The notes beneath the pieces were generated by a model. The model made no database searches. It was not told the origin of the DNA and saw nothing but the letters and a program-made list of their open reading frames with translations. A program made the position numbers and the translations under genes. A stretch of DNA of 64,000 nt from Bacteroidales bacterium (GTDB taxonomy: Bacteria > Bacteroidota > Bacteroidia > Bacteroidales > UBA10428), in NCBI GenBank assembly GCA_016933335.1, contig JAFGBD010000040.1, forward strand, positions 1 through 64,000, read 5' to 3'. This document shows positions 1 to 8,304 of this stretch, piece by piece (positions within the stretch are counted from its first letter, which is position 1; each line of letters begins with the position of its first letter).

Positions 1-185
1 AAAAAAAAATAAAACATTAACGGGATCGATGATTCCTCGAAGCATGCTTCGAGGAGAATCAATTATCAACCGGCTAAATATTTATCATTAAACGATTTTA
101 TTAAACCGATTTATGCAATGTTGAAATCAATTCATTGCACAGAAGTAATTTTTTTGTATTTTTATTTGAGGAACTTATCACTGAG
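1..185. other. Intergenic leader with palindromes
   Basis: This stretch has no gene. It starts with an A-rich run, then holds a 20-bp perfect palindrome at 35-54 (described separately as a repeat). A 7-bp inverted repeat (TGCAATG at 114-120, CATTGCA at 133-139) lies about 50 bases before the first gene and may form a hairpin in its leader. No clear promoter element is visible. Confidence 0.45.
31..60. repeat. REP-like palindromic repeat, copy A
   Basis: Bases 35-54 form a perfect 20-bp palindrome (arms CCTCGAAGCA and TGCTTCGAGG). Flanking GATT at 31-34 and AATC at 57-60 extend the stem across a two-base bulge. The minus-strand version closely matches the plus strand around 50700-50729 and shares the flanking ATTGATTCTCCTC. 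Two related copies about 50 kb apart, both intergenic, suggest a dispersed small palindromic element. The function is unknown. Confidence 0.55.
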
Positions 186-1595
186 ATGAGCGAGGATTTT
201 GAAAAGCATTTTGAAGAAAGGGATATTTTTGGGATTTTAACAAGATATCAGGACATGCTAAAGCATAGCAGGTCCTCTTTTTTTGATCTGTTTGAATTCG
301 AGGAGATCATTGACTATTACTTCGAAAATCAAGAGTATTCCTGTGCATTGGAAGCGAATATGATTGCTTTGATGCAGTATCCGTTTGCAGTTTCTCTGAA
401 GCTTCGCCATTCCAAAATTCTTTGCGAAAAAAACAGGATACCGGCAGCACTTCAGATACTGCAGGAGATTGAAATGCTCGAATCATATAATCCCGAAATA
501 CATCTTGTTAAGGGTAAAGTGTTAAATAAATCAGGAAAACAGCGAGAGGCCATTAATGAGTTTGATAAAGCCATCCGGTTGGCAAGTGAAAACAGGGATG
601 AAATAATTTTATTTATAGCCCGGGCATTTCTTGAAACAGGTGATGACGGTCTTGCCATTAAATATTTGTTGCTTGCACATGAGACAGATGACAGGAATCT
701 GCTTGTTCTGTATGAGCTGGCATCATGCTATGAGCACCTTGAGAATTATGATAAGACCATCGAAATTCTGCAGAAATACCTTGATATAGATCCTTTTGCT
801 GAAAAGGTCTGGTTTAGCCTGGGTGTTTCATATGCAAAGCTCGGAAAAAACAAAGAGGCTCTTGATGCACTTGAATATGCATATACAATAAATGACCGGT
901 ATATTTCCGTATATTATTCCAAAGCAGAACTGCTTAATAAGACCGGTCGTTTTAATGAAGCTGTTTCAGTATATAAAGAACTTTTACAGATAGATCCGGA
1001 AAATGCCAGGCTGTTCTGCCTTATCGGAGACTGTTATACAAAATCCGGGGATATGGACCAGGCCCTGAATTGCTTCAGGCAGGCAAAAAGAATTGAAAAC
1101 CATTGTCCCGAAGCATGGTACGGGATGGCTGTTGTTTATAAGAAGATGGCAAAACTGCATCACAGCCTGATAAACATTCGCAAGGCCATCAGGCTTGATC
1201 CGGAAAATGATGAATACTGGTTGTTTCTTGGAGAACTTTATACCGAGATGCAAATGAACGAAAATGCCATGAAAGCCTTCTCAAAGGCCATAGAGATCAA
1301 TCCGTCCGATTATGAAGCCTGGCTGGCATATGCAAGGATCTATTATAAAGAGAACAAGGTTACTGATGCGATTGAGGTACTGAACAGGGCTTATCAATAT
1401 AATTATGATATTTCTACGGTTAATTATCAGCTCGCAGCGTATCATACTGTTGCAAGACAATATTCAGATGCAGCCAGGTATTTTGAAAAAGGCCTGCACT
1501 TAAATTATTCCGAACATCAGGATTATCTGAATCAGTTCGAAGAACACTTTGACAAAGAGACCATTCGTCGCATTTTATCCAAATTTCAGAAATAA
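186..1595 (+). CDS. TPR-repeat protein
   Basis: A soluble-looking protein of 469 residues built almost entirely of tetratricopeptide repeats. About ten helical pairs with the usual A/G/Y spacing can be followed from residue 60 to the end (for example units containing WFSLGVSYAKLGKNKEAL and WLFLGELYTEMQMNENAM). TPR arrays are protein-interaction scaffolds; the partner cannot be named. An in-frame TTG at 135 would add 17 residues, but ATG at 186 is preferred because GAGGA lies about 13 bases upstream and MSEDFEKHF is a more natural N-terminus. No signal peptide or membrane segment is seen. The ComA-like gene follows after 10 bases, so the two are probably co-transcribed. Confidence 0.85.
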   Translation: MSEDFEKHFEERDIFGILTRYQDMLKHSRSSFFDLFEFEEIIDYYFENQEYSCALEANMIALMQYPFAVSLKLRHSKILCEKNRIPAALQILQEIEMLESYNPEIHLVKGKVLNKSGKQREAINEFDKAIRLASENRDEIILFIARAFLETGDDGLAIKYLLLAHETDDRNLLVLYELASCYEHLENYDKTIEILQKYLDIDPFAEKVWFSLGVSYAKLGKNKEALDALEYAYTINDRYISVYYSKAELLNKTGRFNEAVSVYKELLQIDPENARLFCLIGDCYTKSGDMDQALNCFRQAKRIENHCPEAWYGMAVVYKKMAKLHHSLINIRKAIRLDPENDEYWLFLGELYTEMQMNENAMKAFSKAIEINPSDYEAWLAYARIYYKENKVTDAIEVLNRAYQYNYDISTVNYQLAAYHTVARQYSDAARYFEKGLHLNYSEHQDYLNQFEEHFDKETIRRILSKFQK

Positions 1596-1605
1596 ACAAA
1601 GCACT

Positions 1606-2394
1606 ATGAACTGTTTATTGCCATATATCCCTGAAAGATCGCCCAAACCAAGACAAAAGGGGATCACCATGATGATGGACAAGGGTTTAAGCATCAGAGA
1701 GGCGGAAGATTTTATTGATATGGGCTCGGCATATACCGATTTTGTAAAATTTGGCTTTGGAACATCGGTCGTCACGAATAATCTTGCAGATAAGGTCAGG
1801 CTTTATAAACAGGCAGGAGTGGAACCTTATTTTGGAGGCACCCTATTTGAAGCTTTTGTTATCAGAAATATGTTTGAGGATTATGTCAGGATGATGGATA
1901 AATTCGGCATCGAAACAGTGGAGGTTTCTGATGGTTCGATGAAAATGACCGGTGAAAAAAAACAGGAATACATTTCAGAGTTATCGGAACGGTTCAGGGT
2001 TTTATCTGAAGTCGGATCCAAACAAAAGGGAGTCATACTCCCCCCCGACAAATGGATTGAATGCATGAAAAACGAACTTAAAGCCGGTTCATGGAAAGTT
2101 ATTGCCGAAGCCCGTGAAAGCGGTACAGTAGGGATTTTTCACAGCAATGGCACCGCCAATGAAGAACTGATTGTGGATATTTCGCAGCATATTCCATCCG
2201 AGAACGTTATCTGGGAAGCCCCGACAGGTAAACAACAGGTTTATTTTATCAACCATTACGGACCGGAAGTCAATCTTGGAAATATCGCACCACGGGATGT
2301 TATTCCTTTGGAATGCCTGCGCCTGGGTCTTCGGGGTGATACATTCTTTAATTTCCTTCCTGGGGAATTAAAAAAACTGAAACCTTCGAGCTGA
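1606..2394 (+). CDS. comA: Phosphosulfolactate synthase (ComA) family protein
   Basis: The 262-residue protein belongs to the ComA family (PF02679), which in methanogens adds sulfite to phosphoenolpyruvate to give phosphosulfolactate, the first step of coenzyme M synthesis. Family landmarks are visible: KFGFGTS, EVSDGS, a central AEARESG..GIF block, IWEAP with following QQ, and LGLRGDTFF near the C-terminus. The start is ATG 1606; an upstream in-frame TTG overlaps the preceding TPR gene. No other coenzyme M or sulfolactate genes are nearby, so the substrate is inferred from family only. A role in sulfonate or sulfonolipid metabolism would suit Bacteroidota, but nothing here shows it. Confidence 0.85.
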   Translation: MNCLLPYIPERSPKPRQKGITMMMDKGLSIREAEDFIDMGSAYTDFVKFGFGTSVVTNNLADKVRLYKQAGVEPYFGGTLFEAFVIRNMFEDYVRMMDKFGIETVEVSDGSMKMTGEKKQEYISELSERFRVLSEVGSKQKGVILPPDKWIECMKNELKAGSWKVIAEARESGTVGIFHSNGTANEELIVDISQHIPSENVIWEAPTGKQQVYFINHYGPEVNLGNIAPRDVIPLECLRLGLRGDTFFNFLPGELKKLKPSS

Positions 2395-2539
2395 GCGTTA
2401 AGATTTTTTTCCAGGATCAGTGATTCATTCCGTTATCATCCTTTTATTATCAGACACTTATTAAAAAGTCAATACGAAAGATATTTCTGTTATTATCTCA
2501 GGATGTTGGGATATATAATGGCAGAACTGGAATAAATGA

Positions 2540-2547
2540 TATCTTTG
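2540..2547 (+). promoter_or_regulatory. Bacteroidota -7 promoter element
   Basis: TATCTTTG matches the Bacteroidota -7 consensus TAnnTTTG and lies 31 bases before the ATG of the DUF368 gene. No TTG at the ideal -33 distance is present, so support rests on the -7 element and position. Confidence 0.5.
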
Positions 2548-2578
2548 TGAATTTTAATGAAAATTTCAGGATCCAATT

Positions 2579-3514
2579 ATGAGAAAATTTATTGACTATG
2601 TCAGCTTGTTCTTTAAAGGAATGGGTATGGGTGCAGCAAATGTCATTCCCGGAGTTTCAGGCGGTACCATTGCTCTGATCACAGGAATTTTTGAAGAATT
2701 GATAGACTCCATCAAGTCTTTTGATTTAACAGCCGTTAAATTATTTTTTACCGGAAAATTCAGACAATTTGCCAGCCATGTAAATTTAAGCTTCCTCATT
2801 GCCGTTTTTCTCGGAATAGGCGTAAGTATACTATCTGTAGCCAAACTGTTTGAGTTCTTATTTGCAAATTACCCGGTTTATATATGGTCATATTTTTTCG
2901 GATTGATCCTGGCTTCTGTCTATTTTGTCGGCAGAACCATTAAAAAATGGTCTGTACCTGTTATTATTGTATTTATTATCGGAACAGCAATGGCAGTCGT
3001 CATTACGGTTCTGAATCCCGCCGCTGAAAACGAAGATTTCATATATCTTATAATCTGTGGCATTGTAGCTGTATGCAGCATGATTCTGCCGGGATTGTCA
3101 GGATCGTTCGTTCTGATTCTTCTGGGTAATTATGAACTGGTAATGATAAAGGCTGTAACAGGTTTCAGAATAGACATCCTGCTTCCGGTTATTTTCGGGG
3201 CCGCTGTCGGATTGATCGTATTTTCACATTTCCTTTCATGGGTTTTAAAGAAATACCGGGACGAGACCATTTCAATTCTTACCGGTTTTATCCTGGGCTC
3301 ACTTGCCGTACTTTGGCCATGGAAGAATCCTGTTATCAAGACGGATGAATTGGGTAACTTTATTACAAAAGCAAATGGAGAATACATCATTCAGGGTTAT
3401 GAAAGATTTATACCCGACAGACTGGATTTAACTGTTATTACTGCTGTTTTGATAATGTTCGCCGGAATCATTACAATTTGGCTGATTGAGAGATCTGTCA
3501 GTGTGAAGGAATAA
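2579..3514 (+). CDS. DUF368 membrane protein, undecaprenyl-phosphate translocase (PopT) family
   Basis: A 311-residue polytopic membrane protein with the DUF368 hallmark near residues 13-33: GMGMGAANVIPGVSGG followed by TIALITGI. A second, related half-site (ILPGLSGSFVLILLGNY) lies near residue 163-180, in keeping with the internal repeat of this fold. About eight hydrophobic segments are visible. DUF368 (PopT) and DedA proteins have been shown to return undecaprenyl phosphate across the cytoplasmic membrane for reuse in peptidoglycan and surface polysaccharide synthesis, and that role is inferred here. It has its own promoter element and is followed 27 bases later by aroE. Length is normal for the family. 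Confidence 0.88.
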   Translation: MRKFIDYVSLFFKGMGMGAANVIPGVSGGTIALITGIFEELIDSIKSFDLTAVKLFFTGKFRQFASHVNLSFLIAVFLGIGVSILSVAKLFEFLFANYPVYIWSYFFGLILASVYFVGRTIKKWSVPVIIVFIIGTAMAVVITVLNPAAENEDFIYLIICGIVAVCSMILPGLSGSFVLILLGNYELVMIKAVTGFRIDILLPVIFGAAVGLIVFSHFLSWVLKKYRDETISILTGFILGSLAVLWPWKNPVIKTDELGNFITKANGEYIIQGYERFIPDRLDLTVITAVLIMFAGIITIWLIERSVSVKE

Positions 3515-3541
3515 CATTGTATTTCAAAGTCAGATACATCA

Positions 3542-4294
3542 ATGAAAACATTCGGATTAATCGGTTATCCCCTGGAGCATTCATTTTCTCAAAAATATTT
3601 TACCGATAAGTTTAAAAAAGAGAACCTGTTGCAGCACCAATATAAGAATTTTCCCATTGAACGCATTGAGCAGATCGAAGACATCATTGCCGGCGACAAA
3701 TCGCTCATCGGATTAAATGTAACCATTCCTTACAAACAACAGGTTTTTCCATACCTTGATGAAATGGATGAGACCTCTCAGAAAATAGGAGCTGTCAATA
3801 CCATCCAAATCAAAAGAACTGGAGGAATGATCAGGTTGAAGGGATATAATACCGATGCCTGGGGTTTTTATCATTCGCTTAAGCCCTGCCTGAGAAAGAA
3901 ATATGACAGTGCCTTGGTACTTGGTACAGGAGGCGCATCAAAGGCAGTTGCATATGTGCTTGAAGAACTGGGAATTCATTTCATCTACATATCACGTCAT
4001 CCAAAAGAAAAGAATCAGATAAGCTATCAGGATCTTTGCGGACCTGTATTATATAATTTTCAGATAATCATCAACACCAGTCCTGTCGGGATGTATCCGA
4101 ATATCAGCGATTTTCCCGATATCCCCTATGAATTCATTACAAAGGATCATATTCTTTTTGATCTGATATATAATCCCGAAGAGACGCTTTTTTTGAAAAA
4201 AGGCAAAGAAAGAGGGGCTCAAACCATAAACGGATTGAAGATGCTGCATCTGCAGGCTGAAAGATCCTGGGAAATATGGAGTGGTGCGGATTAG
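3542..4294 (+). CDS. aroE: Shikimate dehydrogenase
   Basis: Reduces 3-dehydroshikimate to shikimate with NADPH in the aromatic amino acid pathway (cytosol). The 250-residue protein shows the shikimate-binding GYPLEHSFSQ at the N-terminus, NVTIPYK with the catalytic Lys, GAVNT, GYNTDAWGF with the catalytic Asp, the nucleotide-binding GTGGASKA near residue 126, NTSPVGM, and the C-terminal NGLKML..QAE motif. Length matches the short AroE of Bacteroidota. The stop codon overlaps the stop of the convergent YfiR-like gene by 4 bases. Confidence 0.96.
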   Translation: MKTFGLIGYPLEHSFSQKYFTDKFKKENLLQHQYKNFPIERIEQIEDIIAGDKSLIGLNVTIPYKQQVFPYLDEMDETSQKIGAVNTIQIKRTGGMIRLKGYNTDAWGFYHSLKPCLRKKYDSALVLGTGGASKAVAYVLEELGIHFIYISRHPKEKNQISYQDLCGPVLYNFQIIINTSPVGMYPNISDFPDIPYEFITKDHILFDLIYNPEETLFLKKGKERGAQTINGLKMLHLQAERSWEIWSGAD

Positions 4295-4806
4295 TATGAT
4301 TTGTAAGCCATCTCTGTGAGCTTGGAGCTGTATTTTATGCCATACCTGGTCGCATTTTTCTCGCTGATCTCAAATTTCAGTTTGTCGCCTATCACCAGAA
4401 AATTAATTGCTGATCCTTCATCCACAGCGCCACTTTTCTCAGTTATGATCAGCGTGCTCTTGTTACCCATGGAATTTGTCAGATCACCCATGATTTTGGT
4501 TTTGGCAAAGGTTACAAACAAAATATGGCATTTATCCACTTCACCGGGTTCTTTATACTGCTTAACAACGATTTGCTGGGTGCCGACCCTTTTCCCGGTT
4601 GTGTATGTCTGAAGTTCGCTTATTATTTCTCCGGTACCCAGAATTCCGATTACAAAAGATCCTGTTTTATAAGAAGCAGGCCATTCAATCAATCTGGAAA
4701 AATTGTAGATAAACATTGCCTGTGCTTTTGCTATGCCAGTCTGGGCATATGAAATAAGCCCGATAAATCCTGTAAAAATCATTACAAGTACTGCCTTTTT
4801 TATCAT
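4291..4806 (-). CDS. YfiR-like periplasmic protein (DUF4154)
   Basis: A 171-residue exported protein. Residues 1-21 form a signal peptide ending SYAQ, and the mature part has the YfiR/HmsC-like pattern: AKAQAMFIYNFSRLIEWP, then FVIGILG, VKQY..PGEVDKCHILFV, a Ser/Thr-rich strand, INFLVIGDKLKFEIS and a C-terminal segment ending LTEMAYKSY. YfiR of Pseudomonas is a periplasmic inhibitor of a diguanylate cyclase; other members sit beside receptors or TonB systems. No cyclase partner is adjacent here, so only the fold is claimed. It is convergent with aroE, overlapping at the stop codons. Confidence 0.8.
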   Translation of the reverse strand: MIKKAVLVMIFTGFIGLISYAQTGIAKAQAMFIYNFSRLIEWPASYKTGSFVIGILGTGEIISELQTYTTGKRVGTQQIVVKQYKEPGEVDKCHILFVTFAKTKIMGDLTNSMGNKSTLIITEKSGAVDEGSAINFLVIGDKLKFEISEKNATRYGIKYSSKLTEMAYKSY

Positions 4807-4914
4807 TTTTCCCCTTTTTTATTTTATTTTTACGTCAATACCAAAGAAATGTTTTATCAATCAGATATTTTCAAAGAATGTAATTTTAAAAAAAAATAAA
4901 TGTATTCACAACCA

Positions 4915-5679
4915 TTACACATTTTTTATATCAACAGGATACTCAAGATTTGTTAATACAAGACCTTTGGCGGGAGCTGATGCACCCGCGGCATTTCTGT
5001 TTTTTTGCTCGATAATACTTTTAAAATCTTCATGGTTGATTTTACCTTTACCAACATCAATCATCGTGCCAACTATTGCCCTTACCATATTGCGAAGAAA
5101 CCTATCCGCTGTTATGCTGAAAACCATTTTGGCCTGGCTGTCTGTCCAGTAAGCTTCATAAATCCTGCACAAATTTGTTTTTGAATCCGAATGCAGCCTG
5201 CTGAAACTGGTAAAATCATGATACTGCAATAATAATTCCCCACACCGATTCATCTGTTGAATGTCCGGTTTACGGCTGATATACCATGACATGTCGCTTA
5301 AAAATGGATTTTTTTCAAAGACAATGGTATACTCATAAGTTCTTTTGACAGCACTGTATCTGGCATGTGCTTCAGGAGAAACTTCGCAGACATCTGTTAT
5401 GGCAATGTCATTCGGCAGAATGGCGTTAAGGCTGTTGAGAAACTTTAACTTTGAATGTAGTTCGTTAAACGATGTTTCACTGTCAAAATGGGCAATGAAA
5501 AAAGATGCATGTACGCCAGTATCTGTTCTTCCTGCACCAGTGACCTCCGTTTCTTTTTTCAGAATGGTTGTGAGGGCATCATTAACCTTCTTTTGCACCG
5601 ATGTTGCATTGGGCTGAACCTGCCAGCCATGATAGTTGGTCCCTTTGAAACAGAGCTGTAAAAAGTATCGATGTATCAC
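4915..5679 (-). CDS. truA: tRNA pseudouridine synthase A
   Basis: Converts uridines 38-40 in the tRNA anticodon arm to pseudouridine. The catalytic Asp lies in GAGRTDTGVHA, preceded by GTNYHGWQVQ; later landmarks are HARYSAVKRTYEY and FLRNMVRAIVGTMIDVGKGK. There is no usable ATG: in-frame candidates are GTG at 5679 (giving MIHRYFLQL, typical for the family) and TTG at 5694, with an in-frame TAG further upstream. GTG 5679 is preferred, giving 254 residues. It stands alone, transcribed divergently from the Bat operon. Confidence 0.95.
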   Translation of the reverse strand: MIHRYFLQLCFKGTNYHGWQVQPNATSVQKKVNDALTTILKKETEVTGAGRTDTGVHASFFIAHFDSETSFNELHSKLKFLNSLNAILPNDIAITDVCEVSPEAHARYSAVKRTYEYTIVFEKNPFLSDMSWYISRKPDIQQMNRCGELLLQYHDFTSFSRLHSDSKTNLCRIYEAYWTDSQAKMVFSITADRFLRNMVRAIVGTMIDVGKGKINHEDFKSIIEQKNRNAAGASAPAKGLVLTNLEYPVDIKNV

Positions 5680-5901
5680 ATGAATCAGATTCAAAAGAAT
5701 AAAATTAATACTTTGAAAGAACTAAAACCAGTTTGACACATTCCGGTATGTTTCCGCCCGACAGATATTTTTATTATCTATAAAGAAAGGAATTCCTTAT
5801 TCCTCAGGGTTTAACATTTTTTAACAGAATATAAAACACAGATATACAGACACATACAATCGCAATAAATTTTTAAAAGTAGCGAATGGGATAAAATTTG
5901 T

Positions 5902-5909
5902 TACCTTCG
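5902..5909 (+). promoter_or_regulatory. -7 promoter element of the Bat operon
   Basis: TACCTTCG fits the Bacteroidota TAnnTT(T/C)G -7 element and lies 33 bases before the moxR ATG at 5943. No convincing -33 TTG. Its position argues against the upstream in-frame TTG at 5898 being the start. Confidence 0.45.
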
Positions 5910-5942
5910 GGCCTGAAATTTGTTGATATAAAAAAAAGTAAC

Positions 5943-6941
5943 ATGAATGAAATTGCAGTAAATATCAAAGAGCTCAATGATAAGATTCAAAAGGAGAGTT
6001 CATTTGTTGATATGGTAACTCTTGAAATGAAGAAGGTTATTGTTGGCCAGAAACATTTGATTGATAGTCTGTTAATTGGCTTATTGTCTGACGGTCACAT
6101 TTTGCTGGAGGGTGTTCCGGGATTGGCCAAAACCCTGGCAATCAAAACCCTTGCCCAAACCATTAATGCCAAATTCAGCCGTATCCAGTTTACTCCTGAT
6201 CTTCTCCCTGCTGATTTGATCGGCACCATGATCTATTCGCAGAAAAAAGAAGAATTTCTGGTGAAAAAAGGGCCGATTTTTGCAAATTTTATTCTTGCTG
6301 ATGAAATCAACCGTTCACCTGCAAAAGTGCAGAGTGCCCTGCTGGAAGCCATGCAGGAAAAACAGGTGACAATCGGCAGTGAGTCGTTTGAATTGGCCCA
6401 GCCATTTCTTGTGATGGCAACACAAAATCCGATAGAGCAGGAAGGCACCTATCCCTTGCCTGAAGCGCAGGTAGACCGTTTTATGCTGAAAGTGGTTATT
6501 AATTATCCGGACAAGGAGGAAGAAAAACAGATCATCAGAGAAAATCTTGCCCTGCAGTTCCCTTCTGCAAATAACATACTTAAAAGCAATGACATTCTGA
6601 GTGCAAGAAAGGTGGTCAAGGAAGTTTATATGGATGAAAAGATTGAACGGTATATCCTGGATATTGTATTTGCAACAAGGTACCCGGTTGAGTACAAGTT
6701 ACCGCAATATGCAAATATGATCAGATATGGTGGTTCTCCCAGGGCAAGCATATATCTGGCTTCTGCAGCCAAGGCATTTGCATTTATAAAACGCCGTGGC
6801 TATGTGATACCTGAAGATGTGAGGGCAGTCTGCCATGACGTGTTGAGGCACAGGATCGGACTAACGTATGAAGCAGAAGCTGAGAATATAACTTCTGAGG
6901 ACATCATAACCGATATCCTTAATAATGTTGAGGTTCCATAA
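5943..6941 (+). CDS. moxR: MoxR-family AAA ATPase (Bat operon)
   Basis: A 332-residue AAA+ ATPase of the MoxR group, which act as chaperone-like partners of VWA proteins. Walker A is in EGVPGLAKT, Walker B in ILADEINRS, and the sensor block in ATQNPIEQEGTYPLPEAQ with DRF; the lid domain carries GGSPRASIYLA. ATG 5943 is used; an in-frame TTG 15 codons upstream overlaps the predicted promoter. It is the first gene of a long plus-strand operon with DUF58 and two VWA genes, the standard Bat arrangement, where it is expected to remodel the membrane VWA complex. Confidence 0.95.
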   Translation: MNEIAVNIKELNDKIQKESSFVDMVTLEMKKVIVGQKHLIDSLLIGLLSDGHILLEGVPGLAKTLAIKTLAQTINAKFSRIQFTPDLLPADLIGTMIYSQKKEEFLVKKGPIFANFILADEINRSPAKVQSALLEAMQEKQVTIGSESFELAQPFLVMATQNPIEQEGTYPLPEAQVDRFMLKVVINYPDKEEEKQIIRENLALQFPSANNILKSNDILSARKVVKEVYMDEKIERYILDIVFATRYPVEYKLPQYANMIRYGGSPRASIYLASAAKAFAFIKRRGYVIPEDVRAVCHDVLRHRIGLTYEAEAENITSEDIITDILNNVEVP

Positions 6942-6958
6942 TCATCCGGATTCAAAGC

Positions 6959-7375
6959 ATGAGGAAAGTATCTGTCATATTCTTTGTTTTAATGATTGCT
7001 GTTGCGATCAGGGTGTCTGCACAAAACTATGTTGGTGTCCACAAAGATGACATCATCAGGCTGATGAGTGAAAAGCACCATAATTTCAAGCTAAACAGAG
7101 ATGTAATAAACAGGAGATACAATTATCTGAAATACGAAGATGGCATCTCTGAACAAACCATTCTCTTCTTTCTTTCAGATGATGAATATTGTACCCTGGT
7201 ACGCTGGATGAGCGATTACTCAAATATAAATGATATACTGTATATGCTTAATAAAGAATATAAAAGGGTAGGTAAAAACCGGTGGACCTATATTAAAAAT
7301 GGCAAAAACTATATAATCAGTCTTGAGGAAGGTGAATGGTTTTTTACTGTAAATTTTAGAATAAAAACCAAGTGA
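6959..7375 (+). CDS. Small secreted protein of the Bat operon, unknown function
   Basis: A 138-residue protein with a clear signal peptide (residues 1-22, ending RVSAQ) and a mature part of mixed charge rich in Tyr, Asn and Lys. No family is recognised. One Cys occurs in the mature region (DEYCTLVRW). It lies 17 bases after moxR and 18 bases before the DUF58 gene, so it is co-transcribed and likely acts in the periplasm alongside the Bat proteins. Confidence 0.8.
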   Translation: MRKVSVIFFVLMIAVAIRVSAQNYVGVHKDDIIRLMSEKHHNFKLNRDVINRRYNYLKYEDGISEQTILFFLSDDEYCTLVRWMSDYSNINDILYMLNKEYKRVGKNRWTYIKNGKNYIISLEEGEWFFTVNFRIKTK

Positions 7376-7393
7376 TATAAAAATTTGAAGGTT

Positions 7394-8269
7394 GTGGAAG
7401 CTACAGAACTGATCAGGCGGGTCAGAAAAATTGAAATAAAAACCAGGGGATTATCACAACATATTTTTGCGGGTGAATACCACAGTGCGTTTAAAGGAAG
7501 AGGTATTGCATTTAGTGAGGTTCGTGAATATCAATACGGGGATGACATCAGAAATGTCGACTGGAATGTTACCGCCCGGTTTAACCATCCGTACATCAAG
7601 GTTTTTGAAGAAGAGCGGGAACTTACAGTAATGCTGCTTGTTGATGTAAGTGGCTCAAGATTTTTCGGTACCAGATCGCAATTGAAAATGAATGTCATTA
7701 CTGAAATATCTGCAGTGCTTTCGTTTTCAGCAATTCAGAATAACGACAAGGTGGGGGTGATACTATTCAGCGATAGGATTGAAAAATTTATTCCTCCAAA
7801 AAAGGGAAAGCAGCATATTTTAAGGATCATACGTGAACTTCTTGACTTCAGACCTGAAAACCGGAAAACATCTGTTACCGAAGCACTGAGGTTTCTTTCA
7901 AATGCCATAAAAAAAAGAAGTATTGTATTTCTGATCTCAGATTTTATGGATCACAATTTTGAAGATGCCCTCAGAATAGCAGCCAAAAGACATGATCTGG
8001 TAGGTTTGAGGATATATGATATCAGGGAGACAGAGCTCCCCGATATTGGGTTGATAAACATTGTTGATGCTGAAACAGGCGAAAAAATGCTGGTGGATAC
8101 CTCTTCGAGTTATACCAGAAATTCATACAGAAATTCATGGGAAAAAAGGACAGAGGATCTGAATGAAACTTTCTTGAAGCTGGGAGTGGATAGTGTTTCG
8201 ATTTCAACCGACGAGGATTATGTCAGACCGTTGATAAATCTTTTTAAGAAACGGGCATCATTTGCCTGA
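7394..8269 (+). CDS. DUF58 domain protein of the Bat operon
   Basis: A 291-residue DUF58 protein with the family core RGIAFSEVREYQYGDDIRNVDWN and a VWA-like segment beginning LLVDVSGS. These proteins always accompany MoxR and VWA genes. There is no ATG near the N-terminus: GTG at 7394 gives MEATELIRRVRKIEI, as in relatives, while TTG at 7385 would add three residues; GTG is preferred. Soluble and cytoplasmic by sequence. It sits between the small secreted protein and the BatD-like gene. Confidence 0.93.
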   Translation: MEATELIRRVRKIEIKTRGLSQHIFAGEYHSAFKGRGIAFSEVREYQYGDDIRNVDWNVTARFNHPYIKVFEEERELTVMLLVDVSGSRFFGTRSQLKMNVITEISAVLSFSAIQNNDKVGVILFSDRIEKFIPPKKGKQHILRIIRELLDFRPENRKTSVTEALRFLSNAIKKRSIVFLISDFMDHNFEDALRIAAKRHDLVGLRIYDIRETELPDIGLINIVDAETGEKMLVDTSSSYTRNSYRNSWEKRTEDLNETFLKLGVDSVSISTDEDYVRPLINLFKKRASFA

Positions 8270-8304
8270 CAGACAAATTTGATTGTTTTTGTTGAAACAG
8301 CTTT

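Noticed and set aside
4733-5152. 139-codon plus-strand ORF across the YfiR-truA gap
   Set aside because: It overlaps the conserved truA and YfiR-like genes on the other strand and has no recognisable protein features.
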